From positions 1 through 41,679 of the forward strand of contig SLKR01000027.1 of the NCBI GenBank assembly GCA_007134525.1: a DNA stretch of 41,679 nucleotides. Direction: 5' to 3'. This stretch comes from Bacteroidales bacterium. Lineage in GTDB: Bacteria; Bacteroidota; Bacteroidia; Bacteroidales; UBA7960. Position 1 is the first letter of the stretch, and each line of letters opens with the position of its first letter. Positions 9,441 through 17,739 of the stretch are shown here, piece by piece. The position numbers and the translations under genes were made by a program. The notes below the pieces were generated by a model. It was not told the origin of the DNA and did no database searches. It was given only the letters and a program-made list of their open reading frames with translations.

Positions 9441-11134
9441 GAAACAACAGTTTTAAAAGAAGTATTCTATTGCCGGTTCTGGTTATCATGGGGCTCTATT
9501 TTTCTGGTTTTGCAGCTTCGGGCCTTAGCGGTATAGATATTGACACCCTGCGTAAGGCAGGCCGCCTGTTGGGATTCTCATTCTCCCAGAACCAGGCAGA
9601 GGTGATGATGCCTTCTGTAAGGGTGCATATGCAGAGCGCTGAAACAATACGGTCGGCCGAACTGGACAATGATGTTCCGCTCCCGCTTGTCTTTGACCCG
9701 CTGCCCCCGGGGTATGAAGTTCCTGTGAGTGGACTGAATACGACATGGCGAATTCCGGAAGAGGTCATACTTCCTGAAGATTTGGAGCAGCTTGCGTTCT
9801 TCAGTATACCTGAGCTTGCATCCCTTATCAGGAGCGGGAGAATAAGTTCTGAAGACCTGACTCTTTTTTTTCTTGACAGGCTTGAAAAATACGGCGATAC
9901 TCTTGAGGCTGTTGTAACACTTACCCGTGAAAGGGCGCTGCAGCATGCAAGGATTGCCGATCAAGAGATTGGGTCGGGTTTATACCGTGGCCCCCTGCAT
10001 GGCATTCCATATGGGGTAAAGGATCTTTTCAGTGTTGAAGGCTATGTTACCAGCTGGGGGGCAATGCCATTTAAAAACCAGCGTATAGAGAATACAGCTT
10101 CTGTGGTTAAAAAGCTTGATGAAGCCGGAGCTGTGCTTGTGGCCAAGCTCACACTTGGATCCCTCGCCATGGGAGACGTATGGTACGGGGGGCAGACCAG
10201 GAACCCCTGGAACCTGGAACAGGGCTCCAGTGGTTCATCTGCAGGTTCGGCTGCCGCTGTATCGGCCGGGCTATTGCCCTTTGCCCTCGGAACCGAAACA
10301 CTGGGAAGCCTGGTGTCACCTTCAACCAGGTGCGGGATCTCCAGCCTCAGACCAACTTTCGGGAGAGTGAGCCGGAGCGGGGCAATGGCTCTTAGCTGGA
10401 GTATGGACAAGATAGGCCCTATGGCTAGAAGTGCTGAAGACAATGCAATAGTATTTGATGTGATCAGTGGAGTGGACGGCCTGGATCAAAGCCTTGTGGA
10501 TGCAGGATTTTATTTTGACTACAATCAGGATGTAACAAATCTGAGGGTTGGATATATCAGGGATTTTTTCGATGAAGACTATACCGGAAGTGATCTTGAC
10601 AAACAGGTACTTGTTGATATGGAGGGGATGGGTGTGGAACTTGTTCCTGTGAACTGGGAATTCAGTCTGCCGGTTAATGCCCTCAGAATTATTCTTATGG
10701 CCGAGGCTGCTGCAGCTTTTGATAAGCTTACAACAACCGGTCTGGATTCAATGCTTGTAAACCAGGAGATCAATGCATGGCCCAATCTGTTCAGGGCAGC
10801 AAGGTTTATCCCTGCAGTTGAATACATAAATGCAAACAGGATTAGGTACCAGCTCTCAGTTGAGGTAAATGAGCTGATGGATGACTTTGATGTCATTATA
10901 ACTCCTTCTTTCGGTGGTAATCAACTGATGGTAACAAATCTTACAGGACATCCCTGCCTGGTTGTTCCAAACGGTTTTACACAACAGGGGTCACCGCATA
11001 GTATATCCTTTATCGGGAAACTGTTCGAAGAAGACAAGTTACTTGCCCTGGGGCATGCATGGCAACAAAATACCGCGCACCATCTGCAGCGACCGCCCCT
11101 GTTTGACTCGTCCCTTAATTATAATAATAAATAA
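9437..11134 (+). CDS. amidase-signature family hydrolase, probably exported
   Basis: Encodes 565 residues with the Ser-cisSer-Lys amidase fold shared by GatA and fatty-acid amide hydrolases. Predicted catalytic residues are K195 in PYGVKDLF, the Ser cluster GSSGSSAGS at 263-271, and the nucleophile S291 in GTETLGSLV. Unlike GatA, it has a basic N-terminus and hydrophobic segment (about residues 8-27) that looks like a signal peptide, followed by a roughly 90-residue extension before the catalytic domain, so it likely acts in the periplasm. Overlap with the YgeW-type gene suggests a shared transcript. The substrate is unknown. It is unlikely to be GatA because of the export signal and context. 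Confidence 0.85.
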   Translation: MRNNSFKRSILLPVLVIMGLYFSGFAASGLSGIDIDTLRKAGRLLGFSFSQNQAEVMMPSVRVHMQSAETIRSAELDNDVPLPLVFDPLPPGYEVPVSGLNTTWRIPEEVILPEDLEQLAFFSIPELASLIRSGRISSEDLTLFFLDRLEKYGDTLEAVVTLTRERALQHARIADQEIGSGLYRGPLHGIPYGVKDLFSVEGYVTSWGAMPFKNQRIENTASVVKKLDEAGAVLVAKLTLGSLAMGDVWYGGQTRNPWNLEQGSSGSSAGSAAAVSAGLLPFALGTETLGSLVSPSTRCGISSLRPTFGRVSRSGAMALSWSMDKIGPMARSAEDNAIVFDVISGVDGLDQSLVDAGFYFDYNQDVTNLRVGYIRDFFDEDYTGSDLDKQVLVDMEGMGVELVPVNWEFSLPVNALRIILMAEAAAAFDKLTTTGLDSMLVNQEINAWPNLFRAARFIPAVEYINANRIRYQLSVEVNELMDDFDVIITPSFGGNQLMVTNLTGHPCLVVPNGFTQQGSPHSISFIGKLFEEDKLLALGHAWQQNTAHHLQRPPLFDSSLNYNNK

Positions 11135-11151
11135 TCAATACCAGAAAAGAA

Positions 11152-12273
11152 ATGAGCAATAGTCAACCTCTTTATTTTAAGGTGCCGATGGTTCTTCTTA
11201 CCATCAGCCTGACCGTCGGCATAATGGTTTATGCAAAAGGTATCCTGGTACCTCTTATGATCTCCGGATTGCTTGCCGTACTGATCAGTCCGTTTACTTC
11301 CTGGATGGAAAGCAAAGGGATTCCGCGCTTGCTTGCCGCTTTCCTGAGCCTTATCGCCCTGCTTGGGTTTTTGTTTGGCCTTGCATACTTTTTTTATAAC
11401 CAGCTTATTGGATTTGCAGATGAACTTTACCTGTTGGAAAAGCGAATGACGGAATTCCTCACGGTATTCAATGAGTTTACCGAGCAACATATTGAAGGTG
11501 CCGTTCCCATCTCTTTTGACAATATTCAGACAGCCATATTTAATTACCTGTATGAGAATATGGCGAGCCTTACACAGGGAGTTATAGCAACTGCCACAAC
11601 CCTTACAATAGTATTTATTATTCCGATATACATATTCCTTTTCCTTTACTTCAGGCAGTTTTTAATTGAGTTCATCCGCCGTGCATTTCCCGACAGGGAC
11701 AGGGAAAAGGTTGAGAAGGTTATTTACAAAGTAAAAATGGTGGTGCAGAATTACATAGTCGGAATGTTCCTGGTAATTGTGATACTTGCCATTCTCAACA
11801 GCATTGCTCTTTACAGTTTCGGAATCCGGCACGCCCTTTTATTTGCCGTTTTTGCCGCACTGCTGAATGTGATACCATTCCTCGGACCGTTTATCGGCGC
11901 AACCCTTCCTATCTTATATGCGATACTTACAAAAGATACCCTGTGGTATCCCATTGGTATATTCCTTGCTTTTTACGTAATTCAGCTTGCAGAGAGCAAT
12001 CTGTTCACTCCGAAAATAGTGGGGGGGAAGGTGTCTATGAACCCTTTCATGACAATTGTGGCCCTGTTGTTCGGCAACTTCATATGGGGGCTTGCAGGCA
12101 TGATATTGTTTATTCCCGGTATGGCAATGATTAAGGTTGTATTTGACGAGATAGAAGGTCTGGAACCCTATGGTTTTCTCCTTGGCGACACAAAGAGCAG
12201 CAGGTCGTCAGATACTCCTGATATACCAATTGGTGAAAGGATAAAATCAATGAAAAGAAAGTTAAAGAACTAG
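11152..12273 (+). CDS. AI-2E family transporter (PerM-like permease)
   Basis: Encodes a 373-residue multi-pass membrane protein of the AI-2E/PerM family. Two N-terminal helices (about 8-50) and a third near 62-85 precede a soluble loop (about 90-135). More helices follow, with the family-typical blocks LLNVIPFLGPFIGATLP and IAESNLFTP-like QLAESNLFTPKIVGGKVSMNP. Members export or take up small molecules, or act as Na+/H+ antiporters, so no substrate can be named. It lies 17 bases after the amidase and could share its transcript. Its TAG stop shares bases with the stop of convergent truA (CTAG at 12270-12273). Confidence 0.88.
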   Translation: MSNSQPLYFKVPMVLLTISLTVGIMVYAKGILVPLMISGLLAVLISPFTSWMESKGIPRLLAAFLSLIALLGFLFGLAYFFYNQLIGFADELYLLEKRMTEFLTVFNEFTEQHIEGAVPISFDNIQTAIFNYLYENMASLTQGVIATATTLTIVFIIPIYIFLFLYFRQFLIEFIRRAFPDRDREKVEKVIYKVKMVVQNYIVGMFLVIVILAILNSIALYSFGIRHALLFAVFAALLNVIPFLGPFIGATLPILYAILTKDTLWYPIGIFLAFYVIQLAESNLFTPKIVGGKVSMNPFMTIVALLFGNFIWGLAGMILFIPGMAMIKVVFDEIEGLEPYGFLLGDTKSSRSSDTPDIPIGERIKSMKRKLKN

Positions 12274-13034
12274 AAAGTACCTGCAGGATATTTTACCCCG
12301 GTCAGATAGAGTCCGCATGCGGGTGCAGAGTAGCCGGCCCTGCTGCGGTCCCTGGCCTTGATAATGCTCCTGAAGTCATCTGTGGTGAGTTTCTCCAGTC
12401 CTGCACTGACAAGAGTGCCGACTATTGACCTTACCATATTCCTCAGAAAGCGGTCGGCGTTTATTTTGAAAACAAGAATGTGTTCCTGTTTTTGCCAGAC
12501 TGCATTATTTACAGTGCATATATTTGTTTTTACCTGAGTATTGCTCCTGGCAAAACTACTGAAATCATCTTTCCCCTTCAGAAGGTCAGCTGCCTTCTGC
12601 ATCAAATCAATGTCAAGGGGTCTTTCGAACAGCCATGCCCTGTCATGATAAAACGGATCCTTTCTGGTGCAGATAAAGTATTGGTAAGTTCTGTCAGTTG
12701 CGTCAAATCGGGCGTGTGCTTTGGGCTTTACGGGAATAACCGAATAAATGGCAATGGTTTGGGGCAATAACCTGTTCAGTTTATACACCAGGTTCATTTC
12801 CCTGATATGGCCTGGTTCTGTATGCGTATCAAAGTGTGCATAGAACTCTTTTGCATGCACTCCCGTGTCAGTTCTTCCTGCACCGGTGAGCCTTATTTTT
12901 TCCCTGAGCAGCAAGGAAAATGCATTTTCAGTCTCCCCCTGTATGCTGTCACTTTTTTCCTGTATCTGCCAGCCATGATATGCGCTGCCCATAAAGCCCA
13001 TCCTTACAAAATATCTGTGCAATTTACCTTCCAT
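12270..13034 (-). CDS. truA: tRNA pseudouridine(38-40) synthase TruA
   Basis: Encodes TruA, which converts uridines 38-40 of the tRNA anticodon stem to pseudouridine. The catalytic Asp lies in GAGRTDTGVHA. RYFVRMGFMGSAYHGWQIQ begins the fold, and the FLRNMVRSIVGTLV block is near the end. The ATG at 13034 gives 254 residues starting MEGKLHRYF, which fits the family. An upstream in-frame ATG at 13079 adds 15 residues without family support, so I chose the shorter form. The gene is convergent with the AI-2E permease and divergent from hpt. Confidence 0.93.
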   Translation of the reverse strand: MEGKLHRYFVRMGFMGSAYHGWQIQEKSDSIQGETENAFSLLLREKIRLTGAGRTDTGVHAKEFYAHFDTHTEPGHIREMNLVYKLNRLLPQTIAIYSVIPVKPKAHARFDATDRTYQYFICTRKDPFYHDRAWLFERPLDIDLMQKAADLLKGKDDFSSFARSNTQVKTNICTVNNAVWQKQEHILVFKINADRFLRNMVRSIVGTLVSAGLEKLTTDDFRSIIKARDRSRAGYSAPACGLYLTGVKYPAGTF

Positions 13035-13183
13035 CGTCTTGTAAATGTGATTCTTACTAATATATGTCTTTAATCGCAAAATGTCCCTAACAGATTGGAA
13101 AAATACAAATAAATAAAATTCAATTCACATCCAATTATTTTCGTACTTTAGCCGTAAAGGAAAATATATTATTTTTTTCTGAT

Positions 13184-13720
13184 ATGGGAAAAGTCAAGAT
13201 CCTGGATAAGGTATTCGAAAAAAATATACCTTTTGAGACTATTCAGGAAAATGTAAAGCGTATTGCCGGGGAGATTTACGGGGATTACTCCGGCAGGGAC
13301 CCACTGTTTCTCTGTGTACTGAACGGTGCTTTCATGTTTGCAGCAGACCTGCTGAAGTTCTATCCAGGCAGTTGTGAAATAAGTTTTATAAAGCTTTCAT
13401 CATATTCAGGTACAAGTACTACTGGAGAGGTAAAGACTCTTATCGGCCTTGATGAACAGATCAGAGGACGTGATATAGTCATACTGGAGGATATTGTTGA
13501 TAGTGGTATTACTGTTTCCCATCTGGTTGAGGATCTTTTCAGATATACCCCCGGCAGCATCCGACTGGCAAGTCTGTTGCTTAAGCCCGAAGCGTTAAAA
13601 AAGGACGTAATGCCTGATTATATTGGTATTGAGATCCCAAATGACTTTATTATCGGGTACGGACTTGACTACAACGGTTTTGGAAGGAATTACAAAGATA
13701 TATACAAGATTGTTGAGTAA
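13184..13720 (+). CDS. hpt: hypoxanthine phosphoribosyltransferase
   Basis: Encodes a 178-residue purine salvage enzyme that joins hypoxanthine or guanine to PRPP to give IMP or GMP. The PRPP-binding loop VILEDIVDSGIT lies at about residues 103-114. Other marks are FLCVLNGAFMFAADL and, near the end, GYGLDYNGFGRN. The upstream stretch contains TACTTTAG at 13144-13151, one base away from the TAnnTTTG box, so a local promoter is possible. adk follows 53 bases downstream, and the three genes hpt-adk-obgE are tightly arranged. Confidence 0.93.
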   Translation: MGKVKILDKVFEKNIPFETIQENVKRIAGEIYGDYSGRDPLFLCVLNGAFMFAADLLKFYPGSCEISFIKLSSYSGTSTTGEVKTLIGLDEQIRGRDIVILEDIVDSGITVSHLVEDLFRYTPGSIRLASLLLKPEALKKDVMPDYIGIEIPNDFIIGYGLDYNGFGRNYKDIYKIVE

Positions 13721-13773
13721 TTGAATTATAACCACTCCCTGTTTCTGCAATCCGGGGGTAAAACTTTTTGAAT

Positions 13774-14376
13774 ATGCTTAACCTTGTGATATTTGGACCT
13801 CCCGGCTCCGGCAAAGGTACCCAGTCGGCTAAGATCGCCGGGAAGTACAACCTTTGTCATCTTTCCACAGGAGAGCTCTTCAGGAGGGAGATGGAAAAGG
13901 GTACTATGATCGGTAAGGAGGCCGGTAAATATATCGACAAGGGTCTGCTTGTCCCTGACGAAATAGTGCTAAGGGAGTTGTACCGCCAGGCTTTGGAGCA
14001 TCTGGACTCGCCCGGTTTTATTTTTGATGGATTTCCCAGAACAATAGTCCAGGCCGAAACTCTTGACCGATTGCTCGAAAAAAAGGGAATCCCCATATCT
14101 ATGGTGATTTCAGTTGTGGTTGAGGAGCAGGAGCTTTTCAAACGTATCCGTGGCAGGGGAGAGGATTCCGGCAGGAGTGATGACTCGGTTGATATTGCCA
14201 AACTAAGGCTGAATGTGTACAAGGAGCAGACCAGACCACTTATGGACTATTACAGTGTTCAGGGCAAGATTGTGTCTGTAAACGGAATGGAACCTGTCGA
14301 CAAAGTTTTTGATAAGATCTGCCTGGCGATAGATACCTTCCTTGTGAGCCGGAAAGTTTTACCTGTTGTAGAGTAA
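13774..14376 (+). CDS. adk: adenylate kinase
   Basis: Encodes adenylate kinase (AMP + ATP to 2 ADP). The P-loop GPPGSGKGT is at residues 8-16 of the 200-residue product starting at the ATG 13774. An in-frame TTG at 13768 is not favoured. [12 protein letters not shown] and [13 protein letters not shown] follow. The LID segment is short and carries no zinc-binding cysteines, so this is the short-type enzyme. It lies 16 bases before obgE. Confidence 0.94.
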   Translation: MLNLVIFGPPGSGKGTQSAKIAGKYNLCHLSTGELFRREMEKGTMIGKEAGKYIDKGLLVPDEIVLRELYRQALEHLDSPGFIFDGFPRTIVQAETLDRLLEKKGIPISMVISVVVEEQELFKRIRGRGEDSGRSDDSVDIAKLRLNVYKEQTRPLMDYYSVQGKIVSVNGMEPVDKVFDKICLAIDTFLVSRKVLPVVE

Positions 14377-14392
14377 TGACCCTGTTAAGTCA

Positions 14393-15406
14393 ATGAATTC
14401 AAACTTTATAGATTATGTTAAGATAGTATGCCGCTCAGGTAAGGGAGGAGCCGGCTCTGCCCATCTTCGGCGGGAGAAATATGTTCCCAAAGGAGGGCCT
14501 GACGGCGGTGATGGAGGCAAGGGAGGAGATATAATCATCCGGGGAAATTCGCAGATGTGGACTCTTCTCCACCTTAAATATACCAAACATCTTATCGCAA
14601 AACCCGGAGAATCGGGAGGAAGACAGAAAAGTTCCGGAGCCTCTGGAAATGATGTTGTGATTGAGCTTCCTTTAGGCACTGTTGTAAGGGATGATCACAA
14701 CGGCAAGGTTGTGGCGGAGATTACCCGTAACGGTGAAGAGGTGGTACTGTTAAGCGGGGGGAGAGGCGGGCTTGGCAATGTTCATTTCAAGTCCAGTACC
14801 AGGCAGACCCCCAGGTATGCACAGCCTGGTGAACCAGGCGGGGAAAGGGTTTTTGTATTTGAGCTCAAGGTTCTTGCAGATGTCGGGCTGGTCGGTTTCC
14901 CGAATGCCGGCAAATCAACCCTGCTGTCTGTAGTAAGCGCTGCGAAACCTGTGATAGCAGATTATCCATTCACTACTCTTGTGCCTAATCTTGGAATGGT
15001 TTCTTACCGTGACTCCCGTTCATTTGTTATGGCAGATATTCCTGGAATTATTGAAGGGGCGCATCGCGGTAAGGGCCTTGGACACAGGTTTTTGCGCCAT
15101 ATTGAGAGGAACGCAATCCTGCTGTTCATTGTGCCTGCCGATGCAGACGATATACGCGCGCAATACAATGTTCTTGTTAACGAACTAAGGGAGTACAATC
15201 CTGAACTTCTAGACAAGCAGAGACTTATAGCTGTAAGTAAATGCGATATCCTCGGGAGTGACGGGCTGGAGGAACTTAAAACAAGTGTGGGTACAAAAAT
15301 AGCTCAGGTACCTGTAGTTTTCATCTCATCTCACGCAAATACAGGAATAGTAAAACTCAAGGATATACTCTGGGAAATGATCAGCTCAGAGCGCGCGGAC
15401 GGGTGA
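14393..15406 (+). CDS. obgE: Obg/CgtA family GTPase
   Basis: Encodes a 337-residue GTPase that binds the large ribosomal subunit and takes part in ribosome maturation and the stringent response. The glycine-rich Obg fold occupies about 1-158 ([31 protein letters not shown]). The G domain follows, with the P-loop GFPNAGKST and switch block [20 protein letters not shown]. It lacks the C-terminal OCT domain found in some Gram-positive forms. The stop codon abuts the stop of the convergent PNPOx-like gene within TGATCA (15404-15409). Confidence 0.95.
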   Translation: MNSNFIDYVKIVCRSGKGGAGSAHLRREKYVPKGGPDGGDGGKGGDIIIRGNSQMWTLLHLKYTKHLIAKPGESGGRQKSSGASGNDVVIELPLGTVVRDDHNGKVVAEITRNGEEVVLLSGGRGGLGNVHFKSSTRQTPRYAQPGEPGGERVFVFELKVLADVGLVGFPNAGKSTLLSVVSAAKPVIADYPFTTLVPNLGMVSYRDSRSFVMADIPGIIEGAHRGKGLGHRFLRHIERNAILLFIVPADADDIRAQYNVLVNELREYNPELLDKQRLIAVSKCDILGSDGLEELKTSVGTKIAQVPVVFISSHANTGIVKLKDILWEMISSERADG

Positions 15407-15871
15407 TCAGAAATACCCTGACAGCCTTGCCTGTATATTGTCTGTTTTTACCCTGCAGATGCAGACATTATTCACTGCGGGCGGATTGTAGTTAAAATCC
15501 CTGCCGGTGTATTTCTGCATTGTAACATTCAATATACGGACTTTTTCATCATAGTCCTCAATGAATTCAACTGTGCCTTCTGCCAGAACACTCCTGTATT
15601 TCATACCATAGCTGCATGCCACACCTTCATTCCGGTGAAATAGTTCATGATCAGTGCTGAAGGCAATGCAAACTTTTGGGTTATCCCTTAGGGTGTTGAT
15701 TTTCCTGCCTTCAGTTGCCATATGAAGGTATATATAACCTTCCTCATAGCCGAAATTGAACGGGAGGACGTAAGGACGGCCGTAATTGTCAGACATCCCA
15801 ACGAAGCAGGTGTCGCATTTGTCTATGATCTCCCTTATTTTTTGGGGGTTACTTGTAGTGTTGGCAGCCAT
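15407..15871 (-). CDS. pyridoxamine 5'-phosphate oxidase-like flavoprotein (NimA-like)
   Basis: Encodes 154 residues of the PNPOx-like split beta-barrel family, small dimeric FMN- or F420-type binders. The segments FVGMSDNYGRPYVLPFNFGY and YLHMATEGRKINTLRDNPKV are typical of the NimA-like branch. The reaction is unknown; members include nitroimidazole reductases but most are uncharacterised. A TTG at 15904 would lengthen the product, but it lies inside a perfect TAnnTTTG promoter box on this strand, so the ATG at 15871 is preferred. Confidence 0.82.
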   Translation of the reverse strand: MAANTTSNPQKIREIIDKCDTCFVGMSDNYGRPYVLPFNFGYEEGYIYLHMATEGRKINTLRDNPKVCIAFSTDHELFHRNEGVACSYGMKYRSVLAEGTVEFIEDYDEKVRILNVTMQKYTGRDFNYNPPAVNNVCICRVKTDNIQARLSGYF

Positions 15872-15901
15872 TATTATGTCGGTTATTTTTTTATTATAAT
15901 C

Positions 15902-15909
15902 CAAAAATA
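15902..15909 (-). promoter_or_regulatory. -7 promoter box (TATTTTTG) for the PNPOx-like gene
   Basis: Read on the minus strand, TATTTTTG matches the Bacteroidota TAnnTTTG box. It lies 31 bases upstream of the ATG at 15871, the expected distance for a short leader. Its overlap with the alternative TTG start argues against that start. Confidence 0.45.
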
Positions 15910-15969
15910 CAAACAGTTTTGAATACCTGGTGCTATTATTGATGCATAAAATTGAAGTATTTTTTAAAA

Positions 15970-15985
15970 AACTAAAGAAATAGTT
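15970..15985. promoter_or_regulatory. operator 1 for the BlaI-type repressor
   Basis: AACTAAAGAAATAGTT is an inverted repeat of AACTA around a six-base AT-rich centre (AACTA-N6-TAGTT). It resembles the ACTA...TAGT dyads bound by BlaI/MecI/CopY repressors. An almost identical second copy begins exactly 20 bases later. Both lie upstream of the blaI-like gene, so autoregulation is likely. Confidence 0.7.
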
Positions 15986-16013
15986 GCATAACTAAAAAAA
16001 TAGTTTTATATTG
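15984..16013 (+). promoter_or_regulatory. promoter of the BlaI/M56 operon
   Basis: TTG at 15984-15986 and TATATTG at 16007-16013 are separated by 20 bases, matching the spacing of Bacteroidota promoters although the -7 box is imperfect. The two dyad operators overlap the -33 element and the spacer, so repressor binding would block it. The start codon follows at 16032. Confidence 0.45.
15990..16005. promoter_or_regulatory. operator 2 for the BlaI-type repressor
   Basis: AACTAAAAAAATAGTT has the same AACTA-N6-TAGTT dyad as the upstream copy, differing by one base. The 20-base centre-to-centre distance places both dyads on the same helical face, as in tandem operators that bind two repressor dimers. 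Confidence 0.7.
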
Positions 16014-16031
16014 CAGGAAAATTAATTCATT

Positions 16032-16412
16032 ATGAAAGAACTGACCAGGGCAGAAGAACAGGTGATGCACATCTTGTGGGATATAGGTTCGGGGTTTGTC
16101 AGGGACATTCTTGAACGTTTCAGGGATCCAAAGCCGGCCTATACAACTGTATCAACAATAATCAGAATCCTTGAGGAGAAGGGCTTTGTGGGCCACAGGG
16201 CATACGGCAAGGCTCATGAGTATTATCCACTGATAGAGAAGCCAACCTATACCAGGGTAATGATGAAAGGTGTACTGCTTAAGTATTTTGGTAATTCACT
16301 GAGGCAGATGGTTTCATTCTTTTCTCATGAAAAAGGGCTGACTGTTTCCGAACTGGAAGAGCTGAAGAGAATAATAGAGGATGAGATAGACAGCAAAAAT
16401 GCAAATGATTAA
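16032..16412 (+). CDS. BlaI/MecI/CopY-family transcriptional repressor
   Basis: Encodes 126 residues. The N-terminal winged helix (about 1-80) carries LTRAEEQVMHILWDIG and PAYTTVSTIIRILEEKGFV, the recognition region of the family. The C-terminal helical part is for dimerisation. Such repressors are inactivated when the partner M56 membrane protease is triggered. The partner follows after three bases. Paired dyads just upstream suggest autoregulation. The regulated targets beyond this pair are unknown. Confidence 0.92.
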   Translation: MKELTRAEEQVMHILWDIGSGFVRDILERFRDPKPAYTTVSTIIRILEEKGFVGHRAYGKAHEYYPLIEKPTYTRVMMKGVLLKYFGNSLRQMVSFFSHEKGLTVSELEELKRIIEDEIDSKNAND

Positions 16413-16415
16413 ATT

Positions 16416-17690
16416 ATGGAAACAACAGCATCTTCCATTTTCTGGATATCAATTTACATCTCTGCTGTAGGTATTGTACAATGGCTTTTTGTGAGAAAAA
16501 CTGCTACTGCCGGACAAAACCGGTGGTTCATAATCAGCGGTACAATCCTGTCTATTGCAACAGGAATATTCGGGAACCTGCCAGTGGTGGATCTTGCCGG
16601 AAGTGCTCAGGGATATTCCTACCTTCTGCCCGAGATCGTGATAAGTGCATCCTCCGGCATTGAAACAACACGCCTGGAAGTCTATGAAACATTCAGCACA
16701 CACAGGCTGCTGCTTGTCCTGAGCCTTGGTGTGTCAGCTATTTTGTTTTTTCGAATGGCGGCAGGAGTCATTTATCTTTTTACAAGGATAAGGGTTAACC
16801 GGAGAATATTAATATCGGGATGCACCGTACTGCCTGTTCAGGCTAAAATAAGTCCATTCTCCTTTTTTGGCTTTGTCTTTGTTCCTCAAAGTATTATTGC
16901 ACAAAAGTGCCTTGGCCCGGTATTGTTGCACGAGAAGGCCCATATCAGGAAAAGACACAGTTTTGACCTAATATTCATTGAGATGCTTACGATATTATTG
17001 TGGTTCAATCCTGCAATCTGGTATTTGCGCAGGGAGATAAAACTGCAGCATGAGTTTGAGGCTGATATGTTTGTTATAGAAAACCAGGTTGACAGGCTTT
17101 CATACCAGAATATCCTAATGGATATGACAATGTCAGGATTGAATATACCGATAATAAACCCGTTTAATTACTCACCCTTAAAGAGAAGAATCATGATGAT
17201 GAACGAAAAATTCAAAAGAGGCCGCAAAAGGGCTTTTTTGAGCATGTTTATGGTTATACCCCTGTTTGTTTTGCTGTTTTTGGTTCAGGCATGCGATACA
17301 CGGCAGGAGCAGGAAGTTTCTACTCAGGTTGAGGCTGCAGAAGAAAGGATAAAGGCTTATGAGGAAGAAGTTATTTTTACCGTGGTCGAGGAACCTCCGC
17401 GGTTTAGTGGGGGTGAATCTGCACGCCAGCATTATTTTGGGAATAACCTTAGATACCCTGAGGAGGCCCGCAGGGAAGGTATTCAGGGTACTGTATTTGT
17501 AAGCTTCGTAGTGGAAAAGGACGGTAGCATCAGCAATGTAAAGGTATTGCGTGGTATTGGAGGAGGTTGTGACGAAGAGGCGGTACGTGTGGCAGAAATG
17601 ATGCCCCGGTGGGAGCCAGGCCATCAGAGGGGAGAACCGGTCAGGGTACAGTTCAGTATGCCTGTAAGATTCCGGTTGAATAGTGATTAG
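16416..17690 (+). CDS. BlaR1-like M56 metallopeptidase with C-terminal TonB domain
   Basis: Encodes 424 residues. N-terminal membrane helices lie near 8-26, 37-54 and 98-123. The M56 zinc protease core has HEKAH at 172-176 and the downstream HEFEAD block. A further membrane helix (about 275-296) ends in ACD. The last 95 residues are a TonB C-terminal-type domain (RYPEEARREGIQGTVFVSF, then VLRGIGGGCDEEAVRVAEMM). It thus replaces the penicillin-binding sensor of BlaR1 with a TonB-like periplasmic domain. It probably senses an envelope signal and relieves repression by the BlaI-type protein. No beta-lactamase gene is nearby. Confidence 0.88.
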   Translation: METTASSIFWISIYISAVGIVQWLFVRKTATAGQNRWFIISGTILSIATGIFGNLPVVDLAGSAQGYSYLLPEIVISASSGIETTRLEVYETFSTHRLLLVLSLGVSAILFFRMAAGVIYLFTRIRVNRRILISGCTVLPVQAKISPFSFFGFVFVPQSIIAQKCLGPVLLHEKAHIRKRHSFDLIFIEMLTILLWFNPAIWYLRREIKLQHEFEADMFVIENQVDRLSYQNILMDMTMSGLNIPIINPFNYSPLKRRIMMMNEKFKRGRKRAFLSMFMVIPLFVLLFLVQACDTRQEQEVSTQVEAAEERIKAYEEEVIFTVVEEPPRFSGGESARQHYFGNNLRYPEEARREGIQGTVFVSFVVEKDGSISNVKVLRGIGGGCDEEAVRVAEMMPRWEPGHQRGEPVRVQFSMPVRFRLNSD

Positions 17691-17739
17691 GGTTCAGTTT
17701 TGGACTGGGGTGTTTAGAGTACTTAGAAGTAAAAGAACC

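Noticed and set aside
10042-10443. Minus-strand frame inside the amidase gene
   Set aside because: A shadow of the amidase coding sequence, without a promoter or family motif.
15407-15871. Nitroimidazole resistance gene (nim)
   Set aside because: Only family-level similarity to NimA-like proteins is visible; most family members have no such role.
15970-17690. Beta-lactam resistance locus
   Set aside because: There is no beta-lactamase or penicillin-binding sensor domain; the M56 protein ends in a TonB domain instead.
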